Assembly: GCF_003610195.1 (NCBI RefSeq)
Contig: NZ_RAPO01000006.1
Coordinates: 1 to 64,000 of the forward strand
DNA length: 64,000 bases
Direction of reading: 5' to 3'
Source of the DNA: Halopiger aswanensis
GTDB lineage: Archaea; Halobacteriota; Halobacteria; Halobacteriales; Natrialbaceae
In this document: positions 33,465-42,487 of the stretch, one piece after another
Layout: each line of letters starts with the position of its first letter
Numbering within the stretch: position 1 is the stretch's first letter
Position numbers and translations under genes: made by a program
Notes under the pieces: model-generated
Seen by the model: the letters and a program-made list of their open reading frames with translations, nothing else
Database searches by the model: none
What the model was told of the DNA's origin: nothing

Positions 33465-33692
33465 GGCCTCGAGTTTCCAGTTCTCGGGCGTGCGATATCC
33501 TTCTGCTCGTTCTCGGACTCGGGACAGGTCGTAGTTACGGCGCCGGCAGGACTGTGTGCTGTGGCGCTGTCGCGCTGTCACGTGGCGAAGCCACAACTCG
33601 AGAACACGCAGCTATCGCACCGTCACCCGATTCGGAAACGCAATCGCCGCCCGACTACTGGCCGGACGACGTCGTACCCCGGCGGGTGACGG

Positions 33693-33908
33693 TTAGTCGT
33701 GACCCGCGGGGTCGGTCTCGGCGTTACCGTCTCCGTCGGACGGCCACACCGCCCAGACGACGATCGCGAGGACGATCGCGACGGCAAGGACAACCCCCTC
33801 GAGGACCGAGAGTTCGATTCCGAACCACGAGAGCGCGGTACGGAGTTCGACGACGATCGGGATCACGATCGCTGCGACGACGAGGAGGCCGGCCTTGGAG
33901 ATGCGCAT
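33693..33908 (-). CDS. cbaC: Cytochrome ba3 oxidase small subunit CbaC
   Basis: A 71-residue protein with two membrane helices (about 7-25 and 36-57) and a short acidic tail. Its start follows the cbaA stop without a gap, closing an operon in the order cbaD-cbaB-cbaA-cbaC described for the four-subunit ba3 oxidase of Natronomonas pharaonis. Identity rests mainly on size, topology and position. Confidence 0.75.
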   Translation of the reverse strand: MRISKAGLLVVAAIVIPIVVELRTALSWFGIELSVLEGVVLAVAIVLAIVVWAVWPSDGDGNAETDPAGHD

Positions 33909-35660
33909 CTACGGTATCACCTCTTGAACGGTCTCGAAGACGGCCGTGGTATCGGGGACGAGCGTGAGGTGGCGCCCCTCGATACCGGGACCGAAGAGGC
34001 CGCCGGTCTCGACGATGCTCGCGAGCGGGAGCGTGTACGCGAAGATCACGAGGACGATGGCGATGGCGGTCCAGAGTTTGAGGTTGTCGAGGATCTCCGG
34101 GGCGTCCTCGGGACCCGAGAGCGTTCCGGCGTAGGTGTTGTCCGGGATCGCGTCGCTGGACCCGTTGAACGACGTCAGGACCATGTTCAGGAGGAACAGG
34201 CCCAGCGAAAGGGTCAGGATGACGGCGCCGAGGGCGACCTGCGCGTTGATTTCGCCGACGGTCCCGGCAGCGGGTTCGAACGCGAAGTTCTCGTACTGCG
34301 GTTCGGCGGTCCGGCGGGGCATCCCGAACAGCCCCGAGCGGTGCATCGCGTTCGACATGAACGTCATGCCGATAAACCACAGCAGGACCTGCCCGAGCGC
34401 GACCGAGCGGTTCCACAGCGCCTTGCCGGTCATCTGCGGGATGAACCAGTAGGCCGCGGCCATGAACGTCAGCGCGACCGCGGTGCCGACGGTGAGGTGG
34501 AAGTGACCGACGACCCACCAGGTGTTGTGGACGAGGTAGTTGATGTTCATCCCCGCGTTGATCATGCCGGAGAAACCGGCCGCGGCGAACATCAGCCCCG
34601 CCAGCGCCATGCCGGTAAAGACCGGATCGCGCCACGGGAGCGCCTTGAGCCAGCCCAGATAGCCCTCGCCGCCGCGCTGGCGCGCGCCGTGTTCCATGCT
34701 CGCGACGACGGTGAAGGCCGTCAGCAGACTCGGCAGCAGCAGGAACATCGTGTTCGTCATCGCGATGAACTTGTACCCCTCGGCGATGCCGGGGTCCAGA
34801 TACTGGTGGTGGATGCCCAGCGGCGTCGAGAGCAGCAGGAACAGCACGAAGACGACGCGCGCGAGCGGGTCGCTAAAGAGCTTCCCGCCGGAGAGCTTCG
34901 GCAGCATGATGTACCACATCATGTACGCCGGCATCAGCCAGAAGTAGACGACGGCGTGGCCGAAGTACCAGAACAGCGTCCGGGTCAGCAGCGGGTTCAC
35001 GGAGTCGACGATGCCCATCGACCACGGCAGCAGGAACACGAGGATCGACAGGGCGACGCCGAACGTACAGATGTACCAGAACAGCGTCGTCGTCAACACC
35101 ATAAACGTCGGCAGCGGGATCCGCTCGTCGGGGTTCTCCGCCCGCCAGGCCCACCACGTCCGGAACCAGTCGACGCCGGCCAGCCAGGAGCCGACGACGA
35201 ACAGCACCAGCCCGATGTAGAAGAACGGGTGGGCTTGCAGCGGGGCGTAGAACGTAAAGAGCACGTCCGCGTTCAACGGCGCGCCGAGGAATTCCGGCGC
35301 GTCCTCGAGGAAGCCGGCGAAGATCGTGACGCCGACCAGCACCGTGCCGACGACCATCATGGCGTACCACGACCACGTGAATCGGGTGTCGACGACGCCC
35401 CGATCGAGGCTGGTCGTCACCGCCCAGGTGAAAACGCCCACGAGGAAGAAGATCGTGAACGTGATCGCCAGCAGGACCCCGTGGGCGGTCAACACGGTGT
35501 AGTAGTCCGCCGAATCGATAAACCGGAGGACGTCCGTTCGGTGGAGCGCCTGCACGAGGCCGAGCAGGCCGCCGACGGCCAGCGCGAGGAACGAACTCCA
35601 GAACGCGGCCTTGATCACCTTCGCTTCAGCGGGGAACCGGTCGAGGTAGGCGTTACGCAT
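33909..35660 (-). CDS. cbaA: Cytochrome ba3 oxidase subunit I (B-type haem-copper oxidase)
   Basis: A 583-residue, about 13-helix catalytic subunit. Ligands: His60 (TAHGVLL), His235 with Tyr239 (FGHAVVYF), His284/His285 (IHHQY), His386 and His388 (VGHFHL). Ala236 in GHAVVY replaces the GHPE of A-type enzymes, placing it in the B (ba3) family with a single K-type proton path. Such oxidases have high oxygen affinity and may serve at low oxygen. The ATG at 35660 overlaps the cbaB stop by 8 nt; an upstream ATG at 35693 lies inside cbaB. Confidence 0.94.
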   Translation of the reverse strand: MRNAYLDRFPAEAKVIKAAFWSSFLALAVGGLLGLVQALHRTDVLRFIDSADYYTVLTAHGVLLAITFTIFFLVGVFTWAVTTSLDRGVVDTRFTWSWYAMMVVGTVLVGVTIFAGFLEDAPEFLGAPLNADVLFTFYAPLQAHPFFYIGLVLFVVGSWLAGVDWFRTWWAWRAENPDERIPLPTFMVLTTTLFWYICTFGVALSILVFLLPWSMGIVDSVNPLLTRTLFWYFGHAVVYFWLMPAYMMWYIMLPKLSGGKLFSDPLARVVFVLFLLLSTPLGIHHQYLDPGIAEGYKFIAMTNTMFLLLPSLLTAFTVVASMEHGARQRGGEGYLGWLKALPWRDPVFTGMALAGLMFAAAGFSGMINAGMNINYLVHNTWWVVGHFHLTVGTAVALTFMAAAYWFIPQMTGKALWNRSVALGQVLLWFIGMTFMSNAMHRSGLFGMPRRTAEPQYENFAFEPAAGTVGEINAQVALGAVILTLSLGLFLLNMVLTSFNGSSDAIPDNTYAGTLSGPEDAPEILDNLKLWTAIAIVLVIFAYTLPLASIVETGGLFGPGIEGRHLTLVPDTTAVFETVQEVIP

Positions 35661-36474
35661 CGCCGTCACCTCCGTCGCCGCCGTCAGAGCCACCGGTCCC
35701 GTCGTCCGACCCGTTCACCACCGAGACCGTGCCGCTTTCCTCCTCGTCGTCGACGGTCACCGTCCAGTCGTGGTCGCCTTCGCCCAGTTCGTCGGCGGCG
35801 ACCGCGAACTCGACGGACTCGCTGCCGGCACCTTCGATCGCGACGTCTTCTTCGTACTGCTGGTCGCCGACCTCGAGGGTCACGGTCGTCTCGAGGTCGG
35901 TCTGCAGTCCGTCGCTGACGGTCGCGTTGATCGTCGTCTCGTTGCCCGCCGCGACTTCGTCGGCGGCCTCGACGTCCAGTTCTGTCATGTCGAACTCGTC
36001 CTCGGGAACGACGTTCAGTTTGCCTTCCATGTCGTGGTGACCTGCGCCGCAGTACTCGTTACAGAGAATGCCGTACTCGCCCGGCTCGTCGAACTCGACG
36101 GTCATCTGCGAGACCTCGCCGGGGATGACCATCGTGTTGATGTTCGTGCCGACGACGGAGAAGCTGTGAGTCACGTCTCGACTCGTCACGTAGAACGTCA
36201 CTTCGCTGTTTGCCGGCACGGTGATTTCGTCGGGGAAATACGACCACGCCTGCGCGACGACGGCGACCTCGTACTCGTTGCCGCCGACGTGTTCGACGCC
36301 GGTGTCGCCGAATCGCTCGTGGTCGCCGATCGCGTCGGGGTCGATCGAGCCGCCATCGTCGTCGACCATCGCGATTCCGGGACCGACCGCGCCGTAGGTG
36401 ATCGTCGCGATGAAGCCGACGATCAACACCATCGCCGCGACCAGCCAGATCTTCTCGTAGGTGTGGATGTTCAT
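35653..36474 (-). CDS. cbaB: Cytochrome ba3 oxidase subunit II (CuA) with extra C-terminal domain
   Basis: A 273-residue subunit. One membrane anchor (about 9-30) precedes a CuA cupredoxin domain with His103, Cys138, Glu140, Cys142, His146 and Met149 (CNEYCGAGHHDM). After about residue 165, where ba3 subunit II normally ends, an additional beta-rich domain of about 80 residues follows (TTINATVSDGLQTDLETTVTL, GDHDWTVTVDDEEES), like CARDB/Ig folds, then a Gly/Ser/Asp tail. The ATG at 36474 overlaps the cbaD stop (ATGA). The added domain may bind the electron donor or the S-layer, which is inference. Confidence 0.93.
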   Translation of the reverse strand: MNIHTYEKIWLVAAMVLIVGFIATITYGAVGPGIAMVDDDGGSIDPDAIGDHERFGDTGVEHVGGNEYEVAVVAQAWSYFPDEITVPANSEVTFYVTSRDVTHSFSVVGTNINTMVIPGEVSQMTVEFDEPGEYGILCNEYCGAGHHDMEGKLNVVPEDEFDMTELDVEAADEVAAGNETTINATVSDGLQTDLETTVTLEVGDQQYEEDVAIEGAGSESVEFAVAADELGEGDHDWTVTVDDEEESGTVSVVNGSDDGTGGSDGGDGGDGDA

Positions 36475-36707
36475 GCCAGCCCCACCACCGTCGTGAGCGC
36501 CCCGACGACGGTCGGTCCGTTGCCGAGGAATTCGACGAAGTACATGAACAGCCACAGCAGTACCAGTATCGTGAAGTAGATCCCGATCAGGATCAGCGTC
36601 CCGATCGGATCGTACTCGTCGTGACCGAGCTCGCGCACGATATCGGGATCATCGGCGCTGATATCGTGTGCCCGATCGGTTTCCGTCGATTCTGTCGCCG
36701 AACTCAT
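36471..36707 (-). CDS. cbaD: Cytochrome ba3 oxidase small subunit CbaD
   Basis: A 78-residue protein with an acidic soluble N-terminus (about 1-30, ELGHDEYDPIGTL) and two hydrophobic segments (about 35-60 and 64-77), LWLFMYFVEFLG in the first. It is first in the cba operon and translationally coupled to cbaB. Matches the size and position of CbaD in haloarchaeal ba3 operons. Confidence 0.78.
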   Translation of the reverse strand: MSSATESTETDRAHDISADDPDIVRELGHDEYDPIGTLILIGIYFTILVLLWLFMYFVEFLGNGPTVVGALTTVVGLA

Positions 36708-36777
36708 ACAGAGGGATAGGGAAGGGGGAATACTTACGATCCGACCGAAGTTCCCACGGACCGGGAAGTACGACGGG

Positions 36778-36784
36778 TTTTTAG
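36778..36784 (+). promoter_or_regulatory. TATA box of the 75-residue gene, in the cba divergent region
   Basis: TTTTTAG, 26-32 nt before the ATG at 36810. The cbaD start is only 102 nt away on the other strand, so this short region drives both directions. Confidence 0.6.
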
Positions 36785-36809
36785 GTAGTCGACACCCCCA
36801 CTGAGCAGT

Positions 36810-37037
36810 ATGACTCTCGAGACCGCCACGCCGCGACGCGTGGCCGCCGTCGCCTTGCTCGCGATCGTTCCGGTGTTCGTCTACGGGAGCACCCACTCCG
36901 CGGTGGCCGGCCTCGTCAGCGCGATCAACGTCCTGCTCATCTACGGATCGCTGTACGTGGCCTTCTCGCCGGTCGAGGAATCACAGGGCCACGAACACGG
37001 ACACGGACCCGCCGAAGGGAACGGAACCACCGGCTGA
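36810..37037 (+). CDS. Small His-rich-tailed membrane protein beside the ba3 operon
   Basis: A 75-residue protein with two helices (about 11-28 and 31-53) and a C-terminal GHEHGHGPAEG segment. It is divergent from cbaD, sharing a 102-nt promoter region. Histidine-rich tails can bind copper, so a role in metal delivery to the oxidase is an attractive guess, supported by the copper ATPase gene that starts 123 nt downstream. No family known to me. Confidence 0.7.
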   Translation: MTLETATPRRVAAVALLAIVPVFVYGSTHSAVAGLVSAINVLLIYGSLYVAFSPVEESQGHEHGHGPAEGNGTTG

Positions 37038-37160
37038 GTTCGAGCGTCGCCACTCGGCGTCGCCGTCCTCGCGCTCGGCACCGTCCCGCACCAGTGCGGG
37101 CTGCTGTCGTAGGGCGTTGACCCGCCGGACCCGCCGTTACCGTTCACACGAGCCACCGAC

Positions 37161-39782
37161 ATGAGTCGAGAACCAGACCGTCATTCGGAATCACCCGCCC
37201 GCGCGTCCGCATCGGCTCCCGGTTCGATGCGCGACGCCTCGAGTCGACAGTCGAATTCGGCTGCAGATTCGGATTCGAATTCAGACTCTAGCGCAGCCGC
37301 CGAAGCGGACACCGCCGCCTGCGACCTCTGTGACCTCCAAACGCCGCCCGAGCCGATCACCGCGTCCGACGTCGACGGCACCTTCTGTTGTCGGGGCTGT
37401 CTCGAGGTCGCGCGCGCCCTCGAGCAGCACGACGACGCCCCCGACGAGTCGGCGGTGCGGTCGCGAGCGGCCGGGGACGGGACCGATGCGGGCGGTCGCG
37501 ACCTCGACGAGCTCGACGGCGAGGACGCCTTCCTCGCGGTCGAGGGCATGCACTGTTCCACCTGCGAGGCGTTCCTCGAGACGACCGCCGAGCGCGAGGC
37601 GGGCGTGCTGGGTGCGACGGCGAGCTACGCGACGGACACGATCCGGATCGTCTACGACCCCGATCGGCTCGCGGCCGACGACCTCCCCGACCTCGTCTCG
37701 GGCTACGGCTACACCGCGGCCGACCGATCGGCTGTCGACCGCGACGCGGGCGACGACGACGGGCTCGCTCGACTGCTGCTTGGCGGCTTCTTCGGCATGA
37801 TGGTCATGGTGTGGTACGTCCTCTTTCTCTACCCGACCTACTTCGGCCTCGAGCCGGTCGTCGCCTTCGGCGGCTACGAGCGGGCCTTCCTGTCGGCGAA
37901 CATCTGGCTGTTCACGTCCGTGATCCTCTTCTACACCGGGTATCCGATCCTCCGGGGCGCGTACGTCAGCCTTCGGGCGGGGCAGCCGAACATGGACCTG
38001 CTGGTCGCGACGGCCGCGCTCGGCTCGTACGCCTACAGCGCGGTCGCGATCGTCCTCGGCGCGGGCCACCTCTACTTCGACGTCACCGTCGCCGTCGTCC
38101 TCGTCGTCACCGCGGGCACCCGCTACGAGCGGGCGGTCAAACGCCGCGCGACCGGCCTGCTCTCGGATCTCACCGAACGCCAGGTCGACGAAGCCCGCCT
38201 CGAGAGCGGCGAGACGGTCCCGCTCGAGGCCGTCGACCCCGGCGACCGACTGCTCGTGCGCCCCGGCGAGCGGGTGCCCCTCGACGGCGAGATCGTCGAG
38301 GGGACCGCGGCGGTCGACGAGTCGCTGGTCACCGGCGAGTCCCTGCCCGTTCGGAAGGCCCCCGGAGACGAACTCCGCGGCGGCACCGTCGTCACCGATG
38401 CGCCGATCGTCCTCGCGGTCGGCGACGAGGCCGAGAGCACCCTCGACCGGCTCGTCTCGCTGCTCTGGTCGATCCAAAGCTCCCGGCCCGGCGTCCAGCG
38501 GCTCGCGGACAAACTGGCGACGGTGTTCGTTCCGCTGGTCGTCGCCCTCGCGGTCTGTACGACCGGTATCCTGCTCGCGACCGGCTCGAGTCCGTCGACC
38601 GCCCTCCTGATCGGGTTGACGGTCGTCATCGTCTCCTGTCCCTGCGCGCTCGGGTTGGCGACGCCGCTGGCGATCGCCGCGGGCGTCCAGGCCGCCGCGA
38701 AGCGCGGGATCGTCGTCGCCGCGGAGACGATCTTCGAGGACGCTCCGGAGGTCGACATCGTCGTGTTGGACAAGACGGGGACGCTGACGACCGGGCGGAT
38801 GGCCGTCGAAGACGTCCAGACCGTCGACGGGGTCGCTTCCGACGAACTGCTCCGGCGGGCCGGCGCGGTCGAATCCCTGTCGGAGCACCCGATCGCCGCC
38901 GCCGTCGTCGAGGCGGCGCCCGGCGCCGCAGCCGACGGGGGTACGCTCGAGACCGAAAGTAACGGCGAGCCCGCAGCCAGCGGCAGGACCGATACCGAGA
39001 CCAACGGCGGCGGTGATACCGGGACCGGCAGCGACGATGCCGTCGCCGTCGAATCGTTCGAACGAACCGATCGCGGCGTCAGCGGCGTCGTCGAGGGCGA
39101 GCGCGTCGTCGTCGGTCATCCCGACTTCTGTCGCGAGCGCGGGCTGTCGGTTTCCGACACCCTCGAGTCCCCGATCGACGACGCCCGCGCGGCCGGTCGG
39201 GTCCCCGTCGCCGTCGGCTGGGACGGCCGAACCCGCGGCATCATCGCGGTCGGCGACTCGGAACGCGAGGAACTCGACGCGGCGCTCGAGACGCTCTCGG
39301 CGGGCCGCGAGGTCGTCGTCCTCACCGGCGACGAGGGGGCGGCCGCCGATCGGTTCCGCGCGGTCGACGGCGTCGACGACGTCTTCGCGGGCGTTCCGCC
39401 GGCGGCAAAAGCCGAGACCGTCGACCGTCTCCGGACGCGGGGGACGGTCGCGATGGTCGGCGACGGGAGCAACGACGCGCCCGCGCTGGCCGCCGCCGAC
39501 GTCGGGATCGCCATGGGCGGCGGGACGGAACTCGCGACCGAGGCGGCCGACGCCGTGATCGTCGGCGACGACCTCGAGGCGGTCGCGGCGACGTTCGACA
39601 TCGCCGCGGGAACCCACCGGCGGATCCGGCAGAACCTCGCGTGGGCGTTTTGCTACAACGGGGTCGCGATTCCGTTGGCGATCGCCGGGCTGTTGAACCC
39701 GCTGTTCGCGGCCGTCGCGATGGCGGGCAGTAGCGCCCTCGTCGTGGCGAACTCCGCGCGGTCGCTCGGCTCGAGCGAGTGA
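37161..39782 (+). CDS. CcoI/CopA-like heavy-metal P-type ATPase beside the ba3 oxidase
   Basis: An 873-residue P1B-type ATPase, paralogous to the one at 28552. A 50-residue Ser/Asp/Ala arm precedes the CcoI-type module (CDLCDL at about 54-59, FCCRGC at about 75-80). An HMA domain with MHCSTC follows, then the ion motif SCPCALG (about 492), DKTGTLT (about 536), TGES and GDGSNDAP. The ATP-binding region carries a Thr/Gly/Glu insert. It follows the ba3 locus as its paralogue follows the aa3 locus. Copper export for oxidase assembly is inferred from family and position. Confidence 0.9.
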   Translation: MSREPDRHSESPARASASAPGSMRDASSRQSNSAADSDSNSDSSAAAEADTAACDLCDLQTPPEPITASDVDGTFCCRGCLEVARALEQHDDAPDESAVRSRAAGDGTDAGGRDLDELDGEDAFLAVEGMHCSTCEAFLETTAEREAGVLGATASYATDTIRIVYDPDRLAADDLPDLVSGYGYTAADRSAVDRDAGDDDGLARLLLGGFFGMMVMVWYVLFLYPTYFGLEPVVAFGGYERAFLSANIWLFTSVILFYTGYPILRGAYVSLRAGQPNMDLLVATAALGSYAYSAVAIVLGAGHLYFDVTVAVVLVVTAGTRYERAVKRRATGLLSDLTERQVDEARLESGETVPLEAVDPGDRLLVRPGERVPLDGEIVEGTAAVDESLVTGESLPVRKAPGDELRGGTVVTDAPIVLAVGDEAESTLDRLVSLLWSIQSSRPGVQRLADKLATVFVPLVVALAVCTTGILLATGSSPSTALLIGLTVVIVSCPCALGLATPLAIAAGVQAAAKRGIVVAAETIFEDAPEVDIVVLDKTGTLTTGRMAVEDVQTVDGVASDELLRRAGAVESLSEHPIAAAVVEAAPGAAADGGTLETESNGEPAASGRTDTETNGGGDTGTGSDDAVAVESFERTDRGVSGVVEGERVVVGHPDFCRERGLSVSDTLESPIDDARAAGRVPVAVGWDGRTRGIIAVGDSEREELDAALETLSAGREVVVLTGDEGAAADRFRAVDGVDDVFAGVPPAAKAETVDRLRTRGTVAMVGDGSNDAPALAAADVGIAMGGGTELATEAADAVIVGDDLEAVAATFDIAAGTHRRIRQNLAWAFCYNGVAIPLAIAGLLNPLFAAVAMAGSSALVVANSARSLGSSE

Positions 39783-39933
39783 GGAGATTGAGCAGTGTTG
39801 AAAGCCTAAACAGTGGCGGGGTCCAGGAGCCGTGCTGAATACAGGGTGCGTATCTCGCAACGAGAAGGAGGAACGACAGCGTACGAAGCCCATTGTACTG
39901 TCCGAAACGCGAGGTCCGTGGCGCGGTACCGGT

Positions 39934-40212
39934 TTACTCGGTGTTCGTTCCTAGTTTGTCCGCGCCGGCTTCGGCTCGGTCCTTCCAGACGATGGTCCGC
40001 TGGCTGCCGGTGAAGTACCGGTACGCGGCATACAGCAGGTTCGGGACGCCCATCGCCCACCAGATCGTCAAGATGGCGATGATGAGGTGGATGCCCGGAT
40101 TACCGAACTCGCGTCGCACGAGCGTGACTCGGTCCTGAGTCTCCTCCTCGATCTTCCATCCGGATTCGACCTTCGCGGTGACCTCGCGCCGATAGGAGTC
40201 GGAACGATCCAT
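39934..40212 (-). CDS. Small membrane protein
   Basis: A 92-residue protein. A charged N-terminal part (REVTAKVESGWKIEEETQDRVTLVRREFGN) resembling a short SHOCT/PH-edge sequence precedes a hydrophobic segment (IHLIIAILTIWWAMGVPNLLYAAYRYF, residues 41-67). No firm family. It lies 150 nt downstream of the ATPase on the other strand and 81 nt beyond the start codon side of the CDGSH gene's 3' end. Confidence 0.7.
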   Translation of the reverse strand: MDRSDSYRREVTAKVESGWKIEEETQDRVTLVRREFGNPGIHLIIAILTIWWAMGVPNLLYAAYRYFTGSQRTIVWKDRAEAGADKLGTNTE

Positions 40213-40293
40213 ACGGCCCCTACGGTACCGAACCGAAAAGGGGTTGCGCCAACGTTCGTTTAGACGGCCGTATTGAAACCCGTAACCGGTGAT

Positions 40294-40578
40294 CTACGTA
40301 TTCGTTGCCGCGTCCTCGGACCCATCTTCACCCGTACCATCGTCTCCATCGGTGTCGCTGGCCGTTACGATCCGTTCGACCCGCCGCCGCTCGCCGTCCT
40401 CGTAGACGTACGTTTCGTCGTCGGCTTCGCCCTCGGTTTGCCGGTGGCTGCCGTCGCAGAACGGAAACGAGTCCGAGAGTCCGCACCGACAGACTGCCAC
40501 GTCGCCCTTTTCGTCGTCGATATCGTCCGGGTCGAGTTTCCGCGGGCCGGTACCCTCGAGTTCGACGAGTCGCGTCAT
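40294..40578 (-). CDS. CDGSH iron-sulfur domain protein
   Basis: A 94-residue protein with CRCGLSDSFPFCDGSH, the CDGSH [2Fe-2S] motif with its three Cys and one His ligands. The His-ligated cluster is labile and redox-active; relatives transfer clusters or sense redox. The last 25 residues are Asp/Gly/Thr-rich. The ATG at 40578 (MTRLVELEGTGPRKL) is the family start. Near neighbours include RIC/ScdA, which fits a stress and cluster-repair setting. Confidence 0.9.
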   Translation of the reverse strand: MTRLVELEGTGPRKLDPDDIDDEKGDVAVCRCGLSDSFPFCDGSHRQTEGEADDETYVYEDGERRRVERIVTASDTDGDDGTGEDGSEDAATNT

Positions 40579-40748
40579 AGAGGCTACTCGGGGTCGGAGC
40601 GTCAAAAACGGTCGCTCGAGCGAGCGGCGACGGCCGCCGCGTGCGCGTCCGGGGACAGTCCGAACGACACCCGTCGCTGCGGGGCGTTCGGCCGCGTGAA
40701 CGGCAAGATTCTTGGTCGTCGTCGCGCATTCCGAACGTGACAACAGCT

Positions 40749-41042
40749 ATGAGTTCCTACGCCGTGGAGACCCCGACCACGATCGCGCTCGCCGTCGTCA
40801 AGACCCTCGTACTGGTCGTCGGCGGGGTCATCACGTACTTCGCGTACAAGGCCTACCAGCGGACGCGCCAGCGACCGTTGGGCTACCTCGCGGGCGGGTT
40901 CGGCCTCGTGACGCTGGGCCTGTTCCTCGCCGGCCTGCTGACCGAACTGCTCGGCGTCTCGCTGATGGTGGGGATCCTCCTCGAGAGTCTGCTGGTGCTC
41001 GCTGGCTTTCTCGTGATCGCCTACTCGCTGTACGCGACGTAA
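40749..41042 (+). CDS. Three-helix membrane protein (DUF7521-like)
   Basis: A 97-residue, almost wholly hydrophobic protein with three helices (about 12-30, 44-67 and 70-95) and the conserved loop YFAYKAYQRTRQRPLGYLAGGFGLVTLG. I recall DUF7521, a haloarchaeal family often encoded beside ArsR-type regulators (not seen here). It is monocistronic, with function unknown. Confidence 0.75.
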   Translation: MSSYAVETPTTIALAVVKTLVLVVGGVITYFAYKAYQRTRQRPLGYLAGGFGLVTLGLFLAGLLTELLGVSLMVGILLESLLVLAGFLVIAYSLYAT

Positions 41043-41112
41043 CGTCGGCGTTCACGTTGCTTTCTGCATCCCGCACTATTTTACTCCGCGGCCACGGACC
41101 GTGAACTAGACG

Positions 41113-41457
41113 ATGGGCTACAACACCGCGACGAAGACCGATCCGGAATCAGTCGTTCCCGAAGAGGCCGGCGGCATGTGGTTCCTCAAGGAAGAACTCG
41201 ACAGCGACCACGTCGGGTTCTCGATCCTCGAGCTCGAGCCGGGCGCCGACGGGATGGAACACGACGAGACCGAGAGCGGCCAGGAGGAAATCTACTACGT
41301 CGTCAGCGGGACGGTCGAGGTCGCGCTGACCGACGCCGACGAGACGGTCTCCCTCGAGGCCGACGAGCTCATTCGCATCGATCCCGAGGAGAGCCGCCAG
41401 ATCTCCAATACGGGCGACGAACGGGCGAAGCTCGTACTGGTCGGCGCGCCGCTGTAA
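41113..41457 (+). CDS. Cupin domain protein
   Basis: A 114-residue single-domain cupin. It has motif 1-like sequence GMEHDETESGQEEIYYVVSG, with metal-ligand positions H-E-E, and motif 2-like DELIRIDPEESRQISNTG. The usual second-motif histidine is absent (Arg/Gln region), so metal binding may be partial. Enzymatic role not inferable. Start as given follows the AT-rich CTATTTTACTCC (about 41077) by roughly 30 nt. Confidence 0.88.
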   Translation: MGYNTATKTDPESVVPEEAGGMWFLKEELDSDHVGFSILELEPGADGMEHDETESGQEEIYYVVSGTVEVALTDADETVSLEADELIRIDPEESRQISNTGDERAKLVLVGAPL

Positions 41458-41749
41458 GCCGCCGATTCCCGCCTCGAGGTGGCGCGACGAGACCGACACC
41501 ACCGAGCCGATTTCTCGAGTCCCTCCGAGCGAACAGCCGTCGGTTCGGGTGATCGTCACGGAGCAACGTCTCCATCGGGAGCCCGCTCGGACGCTGGACG
41601 CTAGATGCGATCATGTTCGGGGCGGAAGCTTTCGGCCGGGAGTCACTTCGTTCGAACACGCGGTTTAGGATGGCCTAAAACCGGCCGTCTGGCAGCAGTC
41701 ACAGGGCTGCCGGCCGACCGCTGCAACGGCCGTCTCGAGGTGACTACCG

Positions 41750-42472
41750 ATGGAATCCGTACAAATCGACCCGGACGCACAACTCGGCGAACTCGTCGCA
41801 TCGAACCCCGAATACGCCCGCGTTTTCGAATCGCTCGACATCGACTACTGCTGCGGTGGCGCCACGTCGCTGGCGACGGCCTGTGAGGAGGCCGACCTCG
41901 CGCTCGAGCGGGTCGCCGAGCGCCTCGACGCCGCCGAAGCGGCCGACGATGGAGCGTCCGACCGCGAGTACGAGTGGGACTCCCCGACGCAGCTCGCGAA
42001 CGTCATCGTCTGGGACCACCACCGGCCCCTGCGGCGGAACCTTCCCGACCTCGAGGCCCTCGTGGAGAAAGTCGCGGACGTCCACGGCGACTCCCATCCG
42101 GAGCTACGGGACGTCGAGCGCGAGGTTACGGCACTCGTCGACGACATGTTCCACCATATCGACGACGAAGAGCAGAACGCCTTTCCCATCGTCAAGAAGC
42201 TCGATACGGGGACCGAACTGACGGCCGCCGAACGAGCACACATCGAGGACGAAATCGAGCACTTAGAGGAAGAACACGCCGAAACCGCGGATCGGCTCGA
42301 GCGGATCAACGACCTCACCGACGGCTACGCGGTGCCCGAGGACGCCTGTGCCAGCTACCGCAGCATGCTCGAGCGATTGGAAGCGCTCGAGCGCGAGACG
42401 CACATGCACGTCCACCGGGAGAACAACGTCTTGTTCCCGAAGGCGGAAGCGCTGTTGGCTGAGCGACGATAG
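41750..42472 (+). CDS. ric: RIC/ScdA-type di-iron repair protein
   Basis: A 240-residue protein. An N-terminal ScdA_N domain (about 1-62) has the redox IDYCCGG motif, and the hemerythrin-like domain (about 80-235) has iron ligands in DHHRPLRR, HHIDDEEQNAFP and HMHVHRENNVLFP. RIC proteins (YtfE/ScdA) repair iron-sulfur clusters damaged by oxidative or nitrosative stress. It fits the neighbourhood of terminal oxidases and CDGSH protein. It converges with the first four-paralogue membrane gene, with only 15 nt between stops. Confidence 0.9.
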   Translation: MESVQIDPDAQLGELVASNPEYARVFESLDIDYCCGGATSLATACEEADLALERVAERLDAAEAADDGASDREYEWDSPTQLANVIVWDHHRPLRRNLPDLEALVEKVADVHGDSHPELRDVEREVTALVDDMFHHIDDEEQNAFPIVKKLDTGTELTAAERAHIEDEIEHLEEEHAETADRLERINDLTDGYAVPEDACASYRSMLERLEALERETHMHVHRENNVLFPKAEALLAERR

Positions 42473-42487
42473 CCGCCCGCCGCTACC

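Noticed and set aside
33699-35918. A 739-codon plus-strand frame opposite cbaA.
   Set aside because: Antisense to all haem and copper ligands of a clear oxidase; the translation is His/Arg/Asp/Gln-rich with no domain.
37281-39893. An 870-codon minus-strand frame opposite the second copper ATPase.
   Set aside because: The plus strand carries all P-type ATPase motifs. The antisense translation is Arg/Asp/Gly/Val-rich low complexity.
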